In this document: positions 42,267 through 52,667 of the stretch, in pieces | How the letters are laid out: every line of letters begins with the position of its first letter | Numbering within the stretch: the first letter of the stretch is position 1 | Source: Tubulanus polymorphus | Taxonomy: Eukaryota; Nemertea; Palaeonemertea; Tubulaniformes; Tubulanidae | DNA length: 64,000 nt | Reading direction: 5' to 3' | NCBI RefSeq assembly: GCF_964204645.1 | Contig: NC_134025.1 | Location: forward strand, 15,220,001-15,284,000 | Program-made: the position numbers and the translations under genes | The notes under the pieces: model-generated | Seen by the model: only the letters and a program-made list of their open reading frames with translations | Told to the model about the DNA's origin: nothing | Databases searched by the model: none

Positions 42267-43658
42267 ATGGTAGATAGTTTTCCAAAAGCTTTCCAATATA
42301 ATAAATCAATGAAATATAATATTCCAGCAATAGATTTTAATAAAGATATTACATATAGAAATGAAGTTTTAGATTCATTAACTAATTTAGAAATTTATGT
42401 CACTGAAACTAATAATTTTAATGCAAAGATGGAAAATATATTTCATGTATATTTAATTAATTTTAAAAAATTGAAAGATGAAAAACAATGGTTATTAAAA
42501 TCTAATATGAAGTATTGGCAGATCCAATTAAATTTTGCTGTTTATTGTGCAACAACAGGTTGTGGAATTAGTTGGAATGATCATTTGAATAATTCTAAAT
42601 ATAAATTAATTCAAAGTTTATTTAGATTTCATACATACTTTCAAATAAGAATAATATTAAATGAATTAGAGTGCGCTTTACCAGGATCTAGATATTTTAA
42701 AGAATTAGATAATAATATTAATTTATCTAAGTTTTATAAAATTTGTAATGAATTTAATATAGATATAAATAATTCTGATTTTAGAAGAACAAAAATTGGA
42801 ACAATAAGATCACTTCCTTGCCCTAAAAAGATTGCAGAATATTGTGCACTTCCCATACCATCTAATAGTTTGTATAATATCTATAGTCATAAATTAGGTT
42901 ATGGTAAAATAGAAACTAGGGATTTAGAAACATTAAATTTTAATAAATTACCGACATTTTATGATAATTTAAAACAAGAAAACAATAATGGTTGGGTTTA
43001 TTTCATTTTAGAAAATAATGAAGGTTTTACAAAATCAGGTGTACAAAGAATAAATCAATCTATTAGAACTTATTTAATATGTATTTTAGGTGCGCAAGTT
43101 GAAAGAAGATCCCCGATAATTGGAAATTTGAATACATCATTCGATACACCAAAACAATTCAAAGTATTATTTGATGATTCCATACATAATGATAAAAATA
43201 GATCGATTCCAGAAAACATTATAAGATATCAAAATTATTTAGATAAATCTCATGTAAGGCTTAATTATTGTATAGGCCCTAATCTATTAATTATTTCTAA
43301 TGATTTAGTATTAAAGATGGGAAATATAATTGGTTATAATAATCTAATTAAAACTGCAACAATAAATAATTCATTTGGATTAAATGATATAAATAAAAAG
43401 ATTATTACTGCTCCAAAATTAATGGAAGGTGTAAAAAATAAAAAACACATTCAATCAACAGAAACTAAAACTAATAATATCAAATTAAATAATGATTCTA
43501 AAATAAAAGATTATAATACATCAGAAAATATAAAAACTGATAATATTCAACATGATATAATTAAAACTAATGATGATAATAAATCCCATGAAAATACTAA
43601 ATTAGCTATAACTTGTATAGGAATTGTAATCGGAGGAATATTATATTTTAAATTTTAA
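42267..43658 (+). CDS. Large conserved Polinton structural-block protein, C-terminal anchor
   Basis: 463 residues, open. The N-terminal 150 residues are dense and ordered (KYWQIQLNFAVYCATTGCGI, then FRFHTYFQIRIILNELECALPG), a pattern I associate with a conserved protein of invertebrate Polintons near the capsid genes. The middle has LNYCIGPNLLIISNDLVLKMG near 335-355. The final 18 residues (ITCIGIVIGGILYFK) form a single membrane anchor after an Asn/Lys/Asp-rich linker. Membership of the virion gene set is inferred from position. No enzymatic motif is visible. Confidence 0.65.
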   Translation: MVDSFPKAFQYNKSMKYNIPAIDFNKDITYRNEVLDSLTNLEIYVTETNNFNAKMENIFHVYLINFKKLKDEKQWLLKSNMKYWQIQLNFAVYCATTGCGISWNDHLNNSKYKLIQSLFRFHTYFQIRIILNELECALPGSRYFKELDNNINLSKFYKICNEFNIDINNSDFRRTKIGTIRSLPCPKKIAEYCALPIPSNSLYNIYSHKLGYGKIETRDLETLNFNKLPTFYDNLKQENNNGWVYFILENNEGFTKSGVQRINQSIRTYLICILGAQVERRSPIIGNLNTSFDTPKQFKVLFDDSIHNDKNRSIPENIIRYQNYLDKSHVRLNYCIGPNLLIISNDLVLKMGNIIGYNNLIKTATINNSFGLNDINKKIITAPKLMEGVKNKKHIQSTETKTNNIKLNNDSKIKDYNTSENIKTDNIQHDIIKTNDDNKSHENTKLAITCIGIVIGGILYFKF

Positions 43659-43674
43659 TTTTTTTATTATGTAA

Positions 43675-45136
43675 ATGGCAGAAGGTGGAGAAGATATCCC
43701 ATTGAATCCTTTTGGTGATGAACCCGGTATAAGTGATGAACCACAACCTGATTTTAATGAAACTAATATTGATAATGATGATGAATCAGCATATAATTCT
43801 AATTTAGCAGATAGTGGTTCTAAAGTCCCATCAACAGAAGAAAATGATAGAAGAATTAGATCGAGAATACCTACTGAAAATTTAGACCCAGGTTTAGAAA
43901 GAGAAAATTTAGAAAATTACGAATTTATGTATGAATTTCAACATGTATTTAGAGAATCTGGATATAATATAAATGATAGAGGCGCCAGACTTTTAGTACA
44001 AGAATTAAAATCTTTAGATGGTGAATATTATTATCATTTGACAGATGATTATTATATTGATATCTCTTATAAAAAACAAAACAAAATATTAGCAGAATCA
44101 ACTTTGCTTAAGTCTGACTCATTACTATCTAGAATTAAAATAATAAGAAATGGTAATGAAATAGAAGATGTAACACAAGAAGAAATTATTAAAAATGAAA
44201 GAGTATTTAAACAAAGAATTAATGAATTATTTGAAACAATCAAAGATAATCCAGAAACAGAAACAACTTCTGAACGAATAAAACTTCCAAAACTAGTAAA
44301 CTTAAATCAAATAAAGTTCCAATTGAAAAACTTTTACCGAATGGATTACTTGATGCAACAGATCAAGAATTAGAAGATTTAGATATATTTTCTGATAAAG
44401 CAATTAGAGAAATTATTAGTATAAGACTTGCATCTGATAAAATCGCGCATGATAAAAGTATAAGAGATTTTAAAATTAGAACTTTAGAAAAAGAATTAAC
44501 TGATAAAAATAAAGAAATAGAACAATTAAAATTAGATAGAGGTAATAAAGTTATTGAAGAAATTGAATTTAAAAAAAGAAATGCATATTTAGAAAAAGAA
44601 AAAGATGATTTAGAATATAACATAGAATTACAAAAAGAAGAAATTAAATTATTGTTAAAATCATATGATTATAATATTAATAGATTAAAAGTTATTTTAA
44701 AGATTTGTTGATTAAACCAAATTCTGAAATATCATTGAAAGATAGAATACAGTTATTATTTAAATTAGAAGGAATAACAATTCTTTCAATTCTAACAGCT
44801 GTAACTATGTTATTAACAACAATAGGTTTAGCAATATCAAATGCTTTAAAATCTACTCCTACTCCCAATAAACCGGATAAACCCCCGAATGATAATAATT
44901 CTATACAAGATAAAGTTAAAGATGGTTTAAAGAAATTAGCAAAATATTTATGGGAACTATCTAAAAAATCTGCTGCAGCATTGCCAGGAGTTATTGCATC
45001 AATTGTTGGTTTTATATTGAAATCTGCAGGAAACATTATTAACTTTGCTGCTGAACATATTATTTTATTTTTAATTACAGTTGTAAGTGCTATTATTTTT
45101 GGGTTAGTAAATATGATATCAAAAAATATCAAGTAA
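43675..45136 (+). pseudogene. Coiled-coil and membrane protein, split by two frameshifts
   Basis: Three consecutive frames read as one protein: acidic N-terminus (43675-about 44295), coiled coil (about 44300-44700; LEKELTDKNKEIEQLK), and a membrane part (44705-45136) with hydrophobic segments at ILSILTAVTMLLTTIGLAIS, LPGVIASIVGFILKS and LFLITVVSAIIFGLV. Homology of layout continues smoothly across shifts near 44295 and 44700, each explained by 1 bp. The layout (acidic, coiled coil, PxxP linker, several membrane helices) suggests a virion membrane or spike component, but this is inference. Confidence 0.6.
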
Positions 45137-45176
45137 ACATGATCAAAAATAAATAATTAATTTTTTTGTTAAATAA

Positions 45177-46425
45177 ATGAGTGGGAGTTATATCAATCCT
45201 TCTAAGAATCATAGAATATCTAATGCTATTAAAGCAGAAAGATATCATCATATAATTACTAATAACCCTTCTAATATTAATCCGGATGAAACTTTATATG
45301 TTAGAATCCATCGATTAACACAAAATACTTTTTACGTTCCAAATAGTATTTATTTATCAGCTGATATAAAAGTAATCGGTAATAATAATAATTATGTTGT
45401 TGATAGTGTTGGAAGATATTTGATTAAAAAGTTAACAATAAAGATTGGTCCAGAAACAGTTTTCTCATTAGATGATTATAATTTATTCATGCATTATAAA
45501 GATTTATGGTTAACTAAAGAAAATAGAAATAATATGATATTTCAAGGAATCCAATCAGAAAACCAAAATAAATTAAGATCAGGAGCTAATGACGCAATAG
45601 TAACTCGCACCGCAGATAATTTGATAAAAAAGATTTATGGAAGCAAATATAAAATTCCATTAGACTTTGAATTGATAAATAACAATGCACCTTTATATAA
45701 ATATGCAATTCAAGAAGATGTTACATTCGAAATAACATTTGCTCCTGTAAATGAAATTGTATTATCTAGCGTTGTTAAAGATATGAGTTATAAATTATCG
45801 AATATATGTTTAGAATATGATACAGTAACTGATGAAAATATTTCAAGTATAATTCAAACTCAATACAATCAAGGATTTTCATTATTATATGATTATATTG
45901 ATAAATTTAAAACTGTAACTATTAATGCAAATGATGAAATAATTAATGAGAATATTAACTTCCCAAGAAGATCTATTAAAGGTATATTAATATTTTTTAC
46001 CATTGCAACATATTCTAATGGTGCAATAAATGTTGATAATTATTATAATCCTGAAATAACAAAAGTAAAAATAACTATCGAAGGAATAGCAAATAAAATA
46101 TTTTGTCAAGGAATGAGAATGATTGATCAATGGCCAGAAATTAAGAAAACATTTTATGAATGAAAATGTGAAATCATCTGAAAATTGTAATATTAATCAA
46201 ATTGATTATTATACCGGTAATAAATATGCATTATGGTTAGATTTTAGAACAACAGAGGATAATTCATTACATGGTTCTGGAAAAAAACTACAAAACACTA
46301 AAGATGGAATACAATTATTCATGACAAAGAAAAAGGGAAGCCTAAATTTCAAAATGCATATTTATATCATATCTGACGCGCAATTAAATATTGTAAATTC
46401 ACAATTAGATAGTGTTATGTATTAA
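45177..46425 (+). pseudogene. mcp: Major capsid protein, double jelly-roll type, one frameshift
   Basis: The first frame (328 residues from ATG 45177, context GTTAAATAAATG) starts with a beta-strand pattern NTFYVPNSIYLSADIKV and continues through YLIKKLTIKIGPETVFSLDDYN. The second frame (46123-46425) holds the C-terminal sheet with KYALWLDFRTTEDNSLHGSG, GIQLFMTKKKG and YIISDAQLNI, typical of Polinton major capsid proteins. Both overlap in one gene with a 1-bp shift near 46150. Total length about 415 codons. In the group, trimers of this protein build an icosahedral shell. Confidence 0.8.
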
Positions 46426-46457
46426 AATTTTAACTTTAATAAAAAATCTTATATTAA

Positions 46458-47309
46458 ATGGAAGGAGGTAAAGTATATAAACATATTCCATACATCGATA
46501 CACATGAAAATAATGATGGTTTATATTATGTAATACCTTGTAATATAGCTTTGATATTTGATCCTATTTTCAAAATTTATAAAACTAAACTAATAGAAAT
46601 CGATAATAATAAAAGTGGTGTTGTTGAAAATTTAAGTAATGTAATTGATAATAATGTAATACCTACGACAGTAATACCTACTACAGTAATACCTACTACA
46701 TCTAATAATGTAATACCTTCTACATCTAATAATGCAATAATATTAAATGTTAGTGAAAATAGAAATTATTGTGCTTATTGTAAAGGTGAATTTTCAAACG
46801 CTCCATCAAATTGGAATAAACAAATGAATACAAAGGTACATATTACTAATGTTATAGAACGTGTTGGTTTAAGAGAATTTATAGAACACCCATTTAGATA
46901 TGTCACAAAGTTTGTTTCAAATAAAAAAGTAAATGGTAAAGAATTATATGAAGATTTTTTATTAGCAACACCTAATAAAGATGAATTAGATTTAACTGAT
47001 GCTAATGAAATATTAGGATCAAACACTGTAAATGAAATATTAGGAGCAAACACTAATAAAGATGATAATGAAAATATAGTTACAGATAAGCATATTGATA
47101 ATAAAGATTCTATGAAACATAAAGTAGAAAATAATGATAAATTTGATTGGATGAATAAGCATAACAATGAAACAACTATTGATGATTCGGTAAAAAGGGT
47201 GAAGAATAAGTATAAAAATAAAACAACTATTGATGTAGATTCGGTAGAGCATTTGAATAAATTGTTAGGGCCTGATAGTGAATTGGAGAGTGATAGTGAA
47301 AGTGATTAA
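46458..47309 (+). CDS. Unrecognised acidic Polinton protein with VIPTT repeats
   Basis: 283 residues, open. The N-terminal domain is followed by short repeats (VIPTT x3, then SNNVIPSTSNNAI) at about 67-95, a Cys pair CAYCKGEF near 108, and an acidic Asn/Lys-rich C-terminus ending in SDSESD. The repeated EIL-GSNT / EIL-GANT units near 185-200 show local duplication. No family recognised. It is the last plus-strand gene before the convergent point. Confidence 0.5.
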   Translation: MEGGKVYKHIPYIDTHENNDGLYYVIPCNIALIFDPIFKIYKTKLIEIDNNKSGVVENLSNVIDNNVIPTTVIPTTVIPTTSNNVIPSTSNNAIILNVSENRNYCAYCKGEFSNAPSNWNKQMNTKVHITNVIERVGLREFIEHPFRYVTKFVSNKKVNGKELYEDFLLATPNKDELDLTDANEILGSNTVNEILGANTNKDDNENIVTDKHIDNKDSMKHKVENNDKFDWMNKHNNETTIDDSVKRVKNKYKNKTTIDVDSVEHLNKLLGPDSELESDSESD

Positions 47310-47718
47310 GATATTAATTATATTTAACTCAAATAATAATATTAGTTGAAAATTGTATAAAATAATAGTAAATAAAAAAGGGGGTTTTAAGTATTAAAGG
47401 TATTTAAGGTATCTAATACATATCTAATACATATCTAATACATATTATTTGAAAATACCTTAAATTATATTTCTTTTTAAATTTATGTTGCAACCTCAGT
47501 AATAATAAATAACCTTTATTAATTCAAAACTTATTCATATATTAGTTGAAATAATAAAAATAAATTGGTTGAAAATTGTATAAATAATATTTATTTTAAA
47601 AAAGGGGGTTTTAAGTATTTAAGGTATTTAATAGGGTATCAGGTATTAGGGTATCAGGTATTAGGGTATCTAATGGGGTATCAGGTATTAGGGTATCTAA
47701 TACATAGTCATATAAATT
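47310..47718. repeat. Convergent intergenic repeats
   Basis: Between the plus and minus gene blocks. ATCTAATACAT recurs at 47410-47450. GGGTATCAGGTATTA units recur at 47633-47706. A longer block with AAAAAAGGGGGTTTTAAGTATT occurs twice (about 47352-47400 and 47575-47625). 47480-47545 resembles the 3' end of the ATPase gene that follows, so it looks like a decayed duplicate. Tandem A/T tracts here could serve both blocks as polyadenylation sequence. Confidence 0.6.
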
Positions 47719-48330
47719 TTATTTTATAAATTTATATTCATAGGGAAATTGTAGTCTCAGTAATAATTTTGAACCTTTATTATTCTTTAATTTATTCATA
47801 TATTCATCGTGTAATTCAGTAGGTATAATTTGATTTTCTTCCAATGATTGTTGCATAGATTTTTTATCTTTGTTATAAAATAAAACTAGAAATCTTATAT
47901 TCTCCCTAAAGTCTTTAACAATTGAATTATATTTTTGATTTAAAACCCATGTTGTTATCCCACAATGTCTCCCAGAGAAAGCTAGATAACATAACTCACT
48001 TTCTCTCACTTTTGAATCATGTAAATTAGCGCAATCATCTATAATGAATAATGTATTTGATCCTTTATAAGTATCAATTGCTATTTTTATACAATTATCT
48101 AAATTTTCTTTTACTGTTTTAGGATCTAATATAATAAACTTTTTCATCTTAACTATATCTCTATTATATGTTTTATTCATTTCATAAGTAGGGCAGAATA
48201 ATATTATATTATCAAAATGATTCTTATAAATAGTTTCTAACAAATCTAATATGAAATGTGTTTTACCACAATTGGTTACTCCAGTAACTAACATATTATG
48301 CGGTTCAAATATAAATAAATCTTTATTCAT
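47719..48330 (-). CDS. Genome-packaging ATPase (A32/FtsK-HerA type)
   Basis: 203 residues, open. Walker A GVTNCGKT lies at residues 16-23 after NMLV, and Walker B TLFIIDD at about 93-99, followed by a conserved FSGRHCGITTW motif near 129. These are the signatures of the packaging ATPase of Polintons and large DNA viruses, which pumps the genome into the particle. Length fits the family. Its start codon lies 8 nt inside the end of the integrase gene, and the ATG is in the GAATAAATG context. It is one of the few core genes without a break. Confidence 0.88.
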   Translation of the reverse strand: MNKDLFIFEPHNMLVTGVTNCGKTHFILDLLETIYKNHFDNIILFCPTYEMNKTYNRDIVKMKKFIILDPKTVKENLDNCIKIAIDTYKGSNTLFIIDDCANLHDSKVRESELCYLAFSGRHCGITTWVLNQKYNSIVKDFRENIRFLVLFYNKDKKSMQQSLEENQIIPTELHDEYMNKLKNNKGSKLLLRLQFPYEYKFIK

Positions 48331-49409
48331 TTATTCTTTTAATTTTACTAGATAAAATCCATTCATTAAATTTATCATCATATCCTTTATATTTCACCAG
48401 AGAATACTTTTTTCCTTTAAGAGTTTTTGTTTTCAATACTTTTTCTATTTTGTATTCTATTTCATCTGGGTTTGGTACAAGTGATAATTCTTGTTCATAG
48501 AAATAACCTAATATTTCTTCATCTTTTAAATCTTCTAATTTATAAACACAAGGTTTAGTTAATATTATCTTTTTAATCTTGAGTATTTCTTCTGTAAAAT
48601 TTGGGGTATAACCTTTATAAAATGTTTTTCTATATTTAGATATTCTTACGTGTTGTCCTATTTTAAATTTAGGTTCACCGAAATCGTGTGTAACAAACGC
48701 TCCATATAAATTATTCCAAACTATTTCCGAATTATCTTCTTTTCTAGCTTGTATAGGTTTCATATTTATAGAACTATGTTTAGAATTATTATAACCTTTC
48801 ACTAAATCATCTAACACATCGATATATTTATATGTTTCATTAGCAGTAAAATATTTCCACATTCTAGTTTTCAATGTTTTATTAAATCTTTCTATAATAG
48901 ATGCTTTTTTATCTGAGTGTGTTGAAAAATAATCTACATCGTTATCAGATAATAGTTTTTTTAAAATGTTTGTTATTGAATTCCTTACCTTCATCAAATT
49001 GTATCTTATCTGGAATAGCTTCTTTAAATATATTCTTAAAAGCATTTGTTACTTCTATTCTAGTTTTATTTTTGATAGGAATTGACCATGCGTATCTACT
49101 GAATATGTCTATAACATTCAGTATCCAGAAATATCCTTAGTTGTATTCTTCTAAGTTCTTCATGTCAATTAAATCAGCTTGCCATTGTTGATCGATATAT
49201 GAAACTATAACTTTCCTTGTTAAATAAGTTTTCTCCATTTTCTTGTGGATTTGATATGTTGGTTGATTTTGTAACCATAATCTTAATTCACTATATTTTA
49301 TATCACCATTATCAGATTTAATTTTATTCCATAATTCTGAAACGTTAGAATATGATACTTCACTCTCTGGGTTATAATATAAATCTCTTAAATATTGTTC
49401 TTTTTTCAT
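48323..49409 (-). pseudogene. int: Retrovirus-type integrase with C-terminal chromodomain, broken
   Basis: The D,D,E core is recognisable: WQADLIDM (about 49170), QFDEGKEFNN (about 48985) and IIERFNKTL (about 48890). The C-terminus (48480-48323) is chromodomain-like: YKIEKVLKTK, YLVKYKGY-type LVKYKGY and NEWIL. A TAA interrupts at 49137-49139 and a run of seven A (about 48957-48963, one too many) shifts the frame. Polinton integrase inserts the element and makes the 6-bp duplication. The chromodomain would direct it to chromatin. The gene overlaps the ATPase by 8 nt. Confidence 0.9.
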
Positions 49410-49467
49410 CTTATTTTAATCCATTAATTATAATTTAGATTTAGTTTCAATGACTTTATGATTTGAC

Positions 49468-49764
49468 TTATTTTCTGGTATTGTCATTGGAATCCTCTTT
49501 ATCATCAGATTTGAATTTTGATTTAAATATTACACCGGATAATATAATAACTGTTACTAATCCAATTGTAATATATAATTTATAATTACTTCCAGCATTA
49601 GAAGAATCAGGTGGATTATTATTTGAATCAATATCAGATAATTCATTTATGTCAGTTAATTTCTTTTTCTTAGCTTTTTTTAATTCTGAAGATCTTTTAC
49701 CTAATTCTCTTGCCCATTTAATTTGTTTCTCGGATCTAGCCTTTTTCTTAACTCCATCACTCAT
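49468..49764 (-). CDS. Small single-pass membrane protein with basic N-terminus
   Basis: 98 residues. A strongly basic segment (KKKARSEKQIKWARELGKRSSELKKAKKKK) is followed by a Ser/Asn linker and one membrane segment at about 65-82 (YITIGLVTVIILSGVIF). Basic proteins of this kind in Polintons may be DNA-condensing or virion proteins, which is inference. Starts AAATAAATG and overlaps the preceding gene by 8 nt. Confidence 0.6.
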   Translation of the reverse strand: MSDGVKKKARSEKQIKWARELGKRSSELKKAKKKKLTDINELSDIDSNNNPPDSSNAGSNYKLYITIGLVTVIILSGVIFKSKFKSDDKEDSNDNTRK

Positions 49765-50370
49765 TTATTTTAGTTAATTTTTGTTCTGATTCATTTTCTG
49801 TTTCGACGTTTGGTTGTAGTACATCTGTTTCGTTCTTACCTGATTTATATTCCATAGGTTTGATGTTCGAAAATGTTATGACGCCCGTAGAAATTAATGT
49901 CATAACAGATCCTAATTGAAATGAAGCATAACCAACCCATTTTTGTAATTCAGTCATAACTAAGCAGTCATTTTTCAAATCACTATATAATTTATTTTCA
50001 TCATCAATTGGTATTAACTGGTTACATAACTTAGAATAACATTTGACAATACCATCTGAAATAGAATCATTTATTCTAGCTAATCTTGCTTCTTCATAAA
50101 TCTTAAAATATTTACTTCTTAATTTATTACTTTATCGGGTTTCATAGCATCTAATTCTTGAAAAGTTATTATTTTTCCTAAGAAGTCCTTAGATTTCCCG
50201 CCAGCAATCAATAGTTCAAGATGATGCTTACAATATAAATAGTATTCATAATCAATATTACAATAAACTTGAGCACAATTAGTTACAACTGTATCTTTAT
50301 TATCACTTATACCCAAATCATCTAATGTCTTTTCAATATCAATACTATTCTTATTAGATTTCTTTGACAT
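49757..50370 (-). pseudogene. Conserved Polinton protein of unknown function, one frameshift
   Basis: 50370-50119 (83 codons, start TATAAATG) and the frame read from about 50125 to 49757 form one continuous gene; a 1-bp shift near 50120 separates them. The joined part contains ISDGIVKCYSKLCNQLIPID, and then KNDCLVMTELQKWVGYASF and GSVMTLISTGVITFSN (a hydrophobic stretch). I associate this layout with a recurrent Polinton protein, but not with a function. Confidence 0.55.
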
Positions 50371-50670
50371 TTATATTAGAGGAAAAAAGCAAAAAAAATA
50401 TTATAAGTATTATAAAATGATACTAGTATCTCTTTGGGTTAATACTAGTTAGTTAAAGGTAAAGAATTTTAGTATTAGTTTTTGTTTTTTTAGTATTTTT
50501 TATTTGTGATATAAAGTATTCTTTTTTGAAAAGAAAATATTAAAAATATAATAGAATTCACAAGCTGGTTGAAGTTATTGTTTTTTAAATACTTTTTATT
50601 TAAAATCTATTTGATATCTCACTACTTTTGTTTATCTATTAGGAGCAGTAGTTATAACTGTCCAGATAAG
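50371..50670. other. AT-rich intergenic gap
   Basis: Very AT-rich. No gene. Separates the small minus-strand genes from the HNH gene. Confidence 0.5.
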
Positions 50671-51345
50671 TCATTTCGGATCCTTGATATCAAATTCCTC
50701 AACGTATTGTTCATTATTTGGATTATTGTTCCATTGATCAATAAATTTCTTTGCCTTTGTTAACTGTTCTAAATATAACTGTAAATCTAGTTTATTAGAT
50801 TTAATTATGTTTTCCTTCTTTTCTAAAGGTCTTAAATTTTTCCAATTCCAAATAAGTTTTTTGTTGTATTCATCATTCATGTTAAATTTAGATATTGGTA
50901 ACACGTGATCAATATGGTAATAATCCCCATAATTATCTATATTCATTTTATTATCGAATTGAAATATAATCCATGATTTGAGAAATTCATCTGAACAACC
51001 CTATAAATTAGATAGTGTTTCTGAATGTGTTTCTTTGTTGAATAATTGTGTTAATCTAGATCTTAAGCATTGTTTCAATCTAAAATTAAGATCTGTTTGA
51101 TATCTTTCTCTCATATATTCTGCCATATAATAATTATAATGTTCTATATTATCTTCTCGATATTGTTTAGTATATAGTTTAGTGCAAGTTTCACAGCAAT
51201 ATTGAAAACCATCTTTGCTAATCTTACGCTTACTAAATTCTGTTAATGATTTATCTAATTCACACTTAGAACACTTCTTGTAATATATATTTATAACACC
51301 AGCGTTATTTGTAATATTGATAATTTGTGGTTGTTCTGGTTCCAT
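50671..51345 (-). pseudogene. HNH endonuclease of giant-virus type, interrupted by one TAG
   Basis: From ATG 51345: a Cys-rich module (CSKCELDKSLTEFSKR...YCCETC) and a helical region end in TAG at 51001-51003. The frame is open again directly after it, with GCSDEFLKSW, then the HNH core YHIDHVLPISKFN near 50900 and NWKNLRPLEKKENIIKSNK. The C-terminal tail (YLEQLTKAKKFIDQW...EEFDIKDP) recurs in 52668-52919. Such proteins are mobile-endonuclease relatives common in large DNA viruses. The conserved His-Asp-His residues are present. Only the single stop breaks it. Confidence 0.8.
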
Positions 51346-51483
51346 TTATTATACGTATTTTTTACTAAATTGGTTAATATTTTAGAATCCTCTTCCATTT
51401 CTTCGACCAACTTCATCCTTTTTCATTCCTCGCTGCTTTTGATAAGTTGTTTCGATTCCCTGATATCTAAATAATACCACTGG

Positions 51484-51985
51484 GCAAACCGCTCTTATAG
51501 GAGCGTTTTTGCTTAATGCGCATGCGTTAATCATAATTATATATTCATTCTGTAAATTCTGTAAAATAGAAACGACACATGCGTCACATGCGGCCATTGA
51601 TGTCCGGTTTTGCTTAATGCACATGTGTTAATCATAATAGAAACAACCGACATGAAATATCTAAATAATACCACTGGGCAAAACCGCTCTTATAGGAGCG
51701 TTTTTGCTTAATGCGAATGCGCTAATCCTAATTATATATTCATTCTGTAAAATAGAAACGACCGACATAAAATATCAAAACGTGTTCGCATTAGGCAAAA
51801 CCGCTCTTATAGGAGCGTTTTTCCTTAATGCGCATGCGCTAATCCTAATTATATATTCATTCTGTAAATTCTGTAAAATAGAAACAACTGAACATAGAAA
51901 ATTCAAACGCATGTGCACTAGGCAAAACCGCTCTTATAGGAGCGTTTTTGCTTAATGCGCATGCGCTAATCATAATTGAAACAAC
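51484..51985. repeat. Tandem hairpin repeats, about 117-127-bp spacing
   Basis: Four copies of the stem-loop GCAAAACCGCTC...GAGCGTTTTTGC with a TTATAG loop (51484-51512, 51678-51707, 51795-51823, 51922-51951), plus a partial unit near 51603. Each is followed by a palindrome GCGCATGCGC-type and an AATTATATATTCATTCTGTAAA block. They lie between the HNH gene and the right repeat. They could be replication or termination sites; no function is shown. Confidence 0.8.
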
Positions 51986-52667
51986 CGAACATAGAACATT
52001 CACCAAGTAGATTTACACAATACATTATACACGTTGTTCGGCCGTTTCTTCCAATACATCATTTGATTTCTATAAATACAATTTATAATTACAAACATTT
52101 TTTCAATTGCTGGTAAATATTTAACTACATCAATAAATGTTTAACTTAATCATTGGAGTCTTAATGTTTTTGAAATTCTTATATAGTTTCTTCGTCGATC
52201 TTTTGTGATTCTTGTGCTAATTTCTATTGGTTTGATATCCATTGCTGTTGATTCCTCAGTCAGAAAGAGTATCTTGAGTTTCTCTATCACTTCTTGATGC
52301 GTATGGCGTTTTATTAATCTAAAAGATATTAGCGGCAACTCTAGCCATCTAAAAGATATACTAAATACACTTAAATATATCTAAAGGTTTCATATTTAAT
52401 AGCCCTAATAACTACAACAAACAGTACTTACATTTAGATTTAGAATTGTAAACTATAAACTCCTAATTTCGTTTCGAGAGATAGAATATCCTGAGCACAA
52501 TGTTACAGCGTATGTTCATTTCTTGCCACGTCATCTGGTTCCGGTTCTAGAGTGTTCTCTGCACGTTTGTAATAATGAGTCATAAGTCTCGGCGTCATAG
52601 TAACAGCTGTAACAGCTGTGAATTTATAGATTTATTCCATAGCTCTTTACATTGAATGTATATAGGT
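51986..52667. other. Non-coding gap inside Polinton
   Basis: No convincing gene. A 62-codon frame at 52150-52338 lacks the gene-start context and any family feature. Confidence 0.45.

Noticed and set aside
51484-51985. CRISPR-like array.
   Set aside because: The repeats and their intervals are both conserved tandem sequence rather than short repeats with unique spacers, and the DNA is metazoan.
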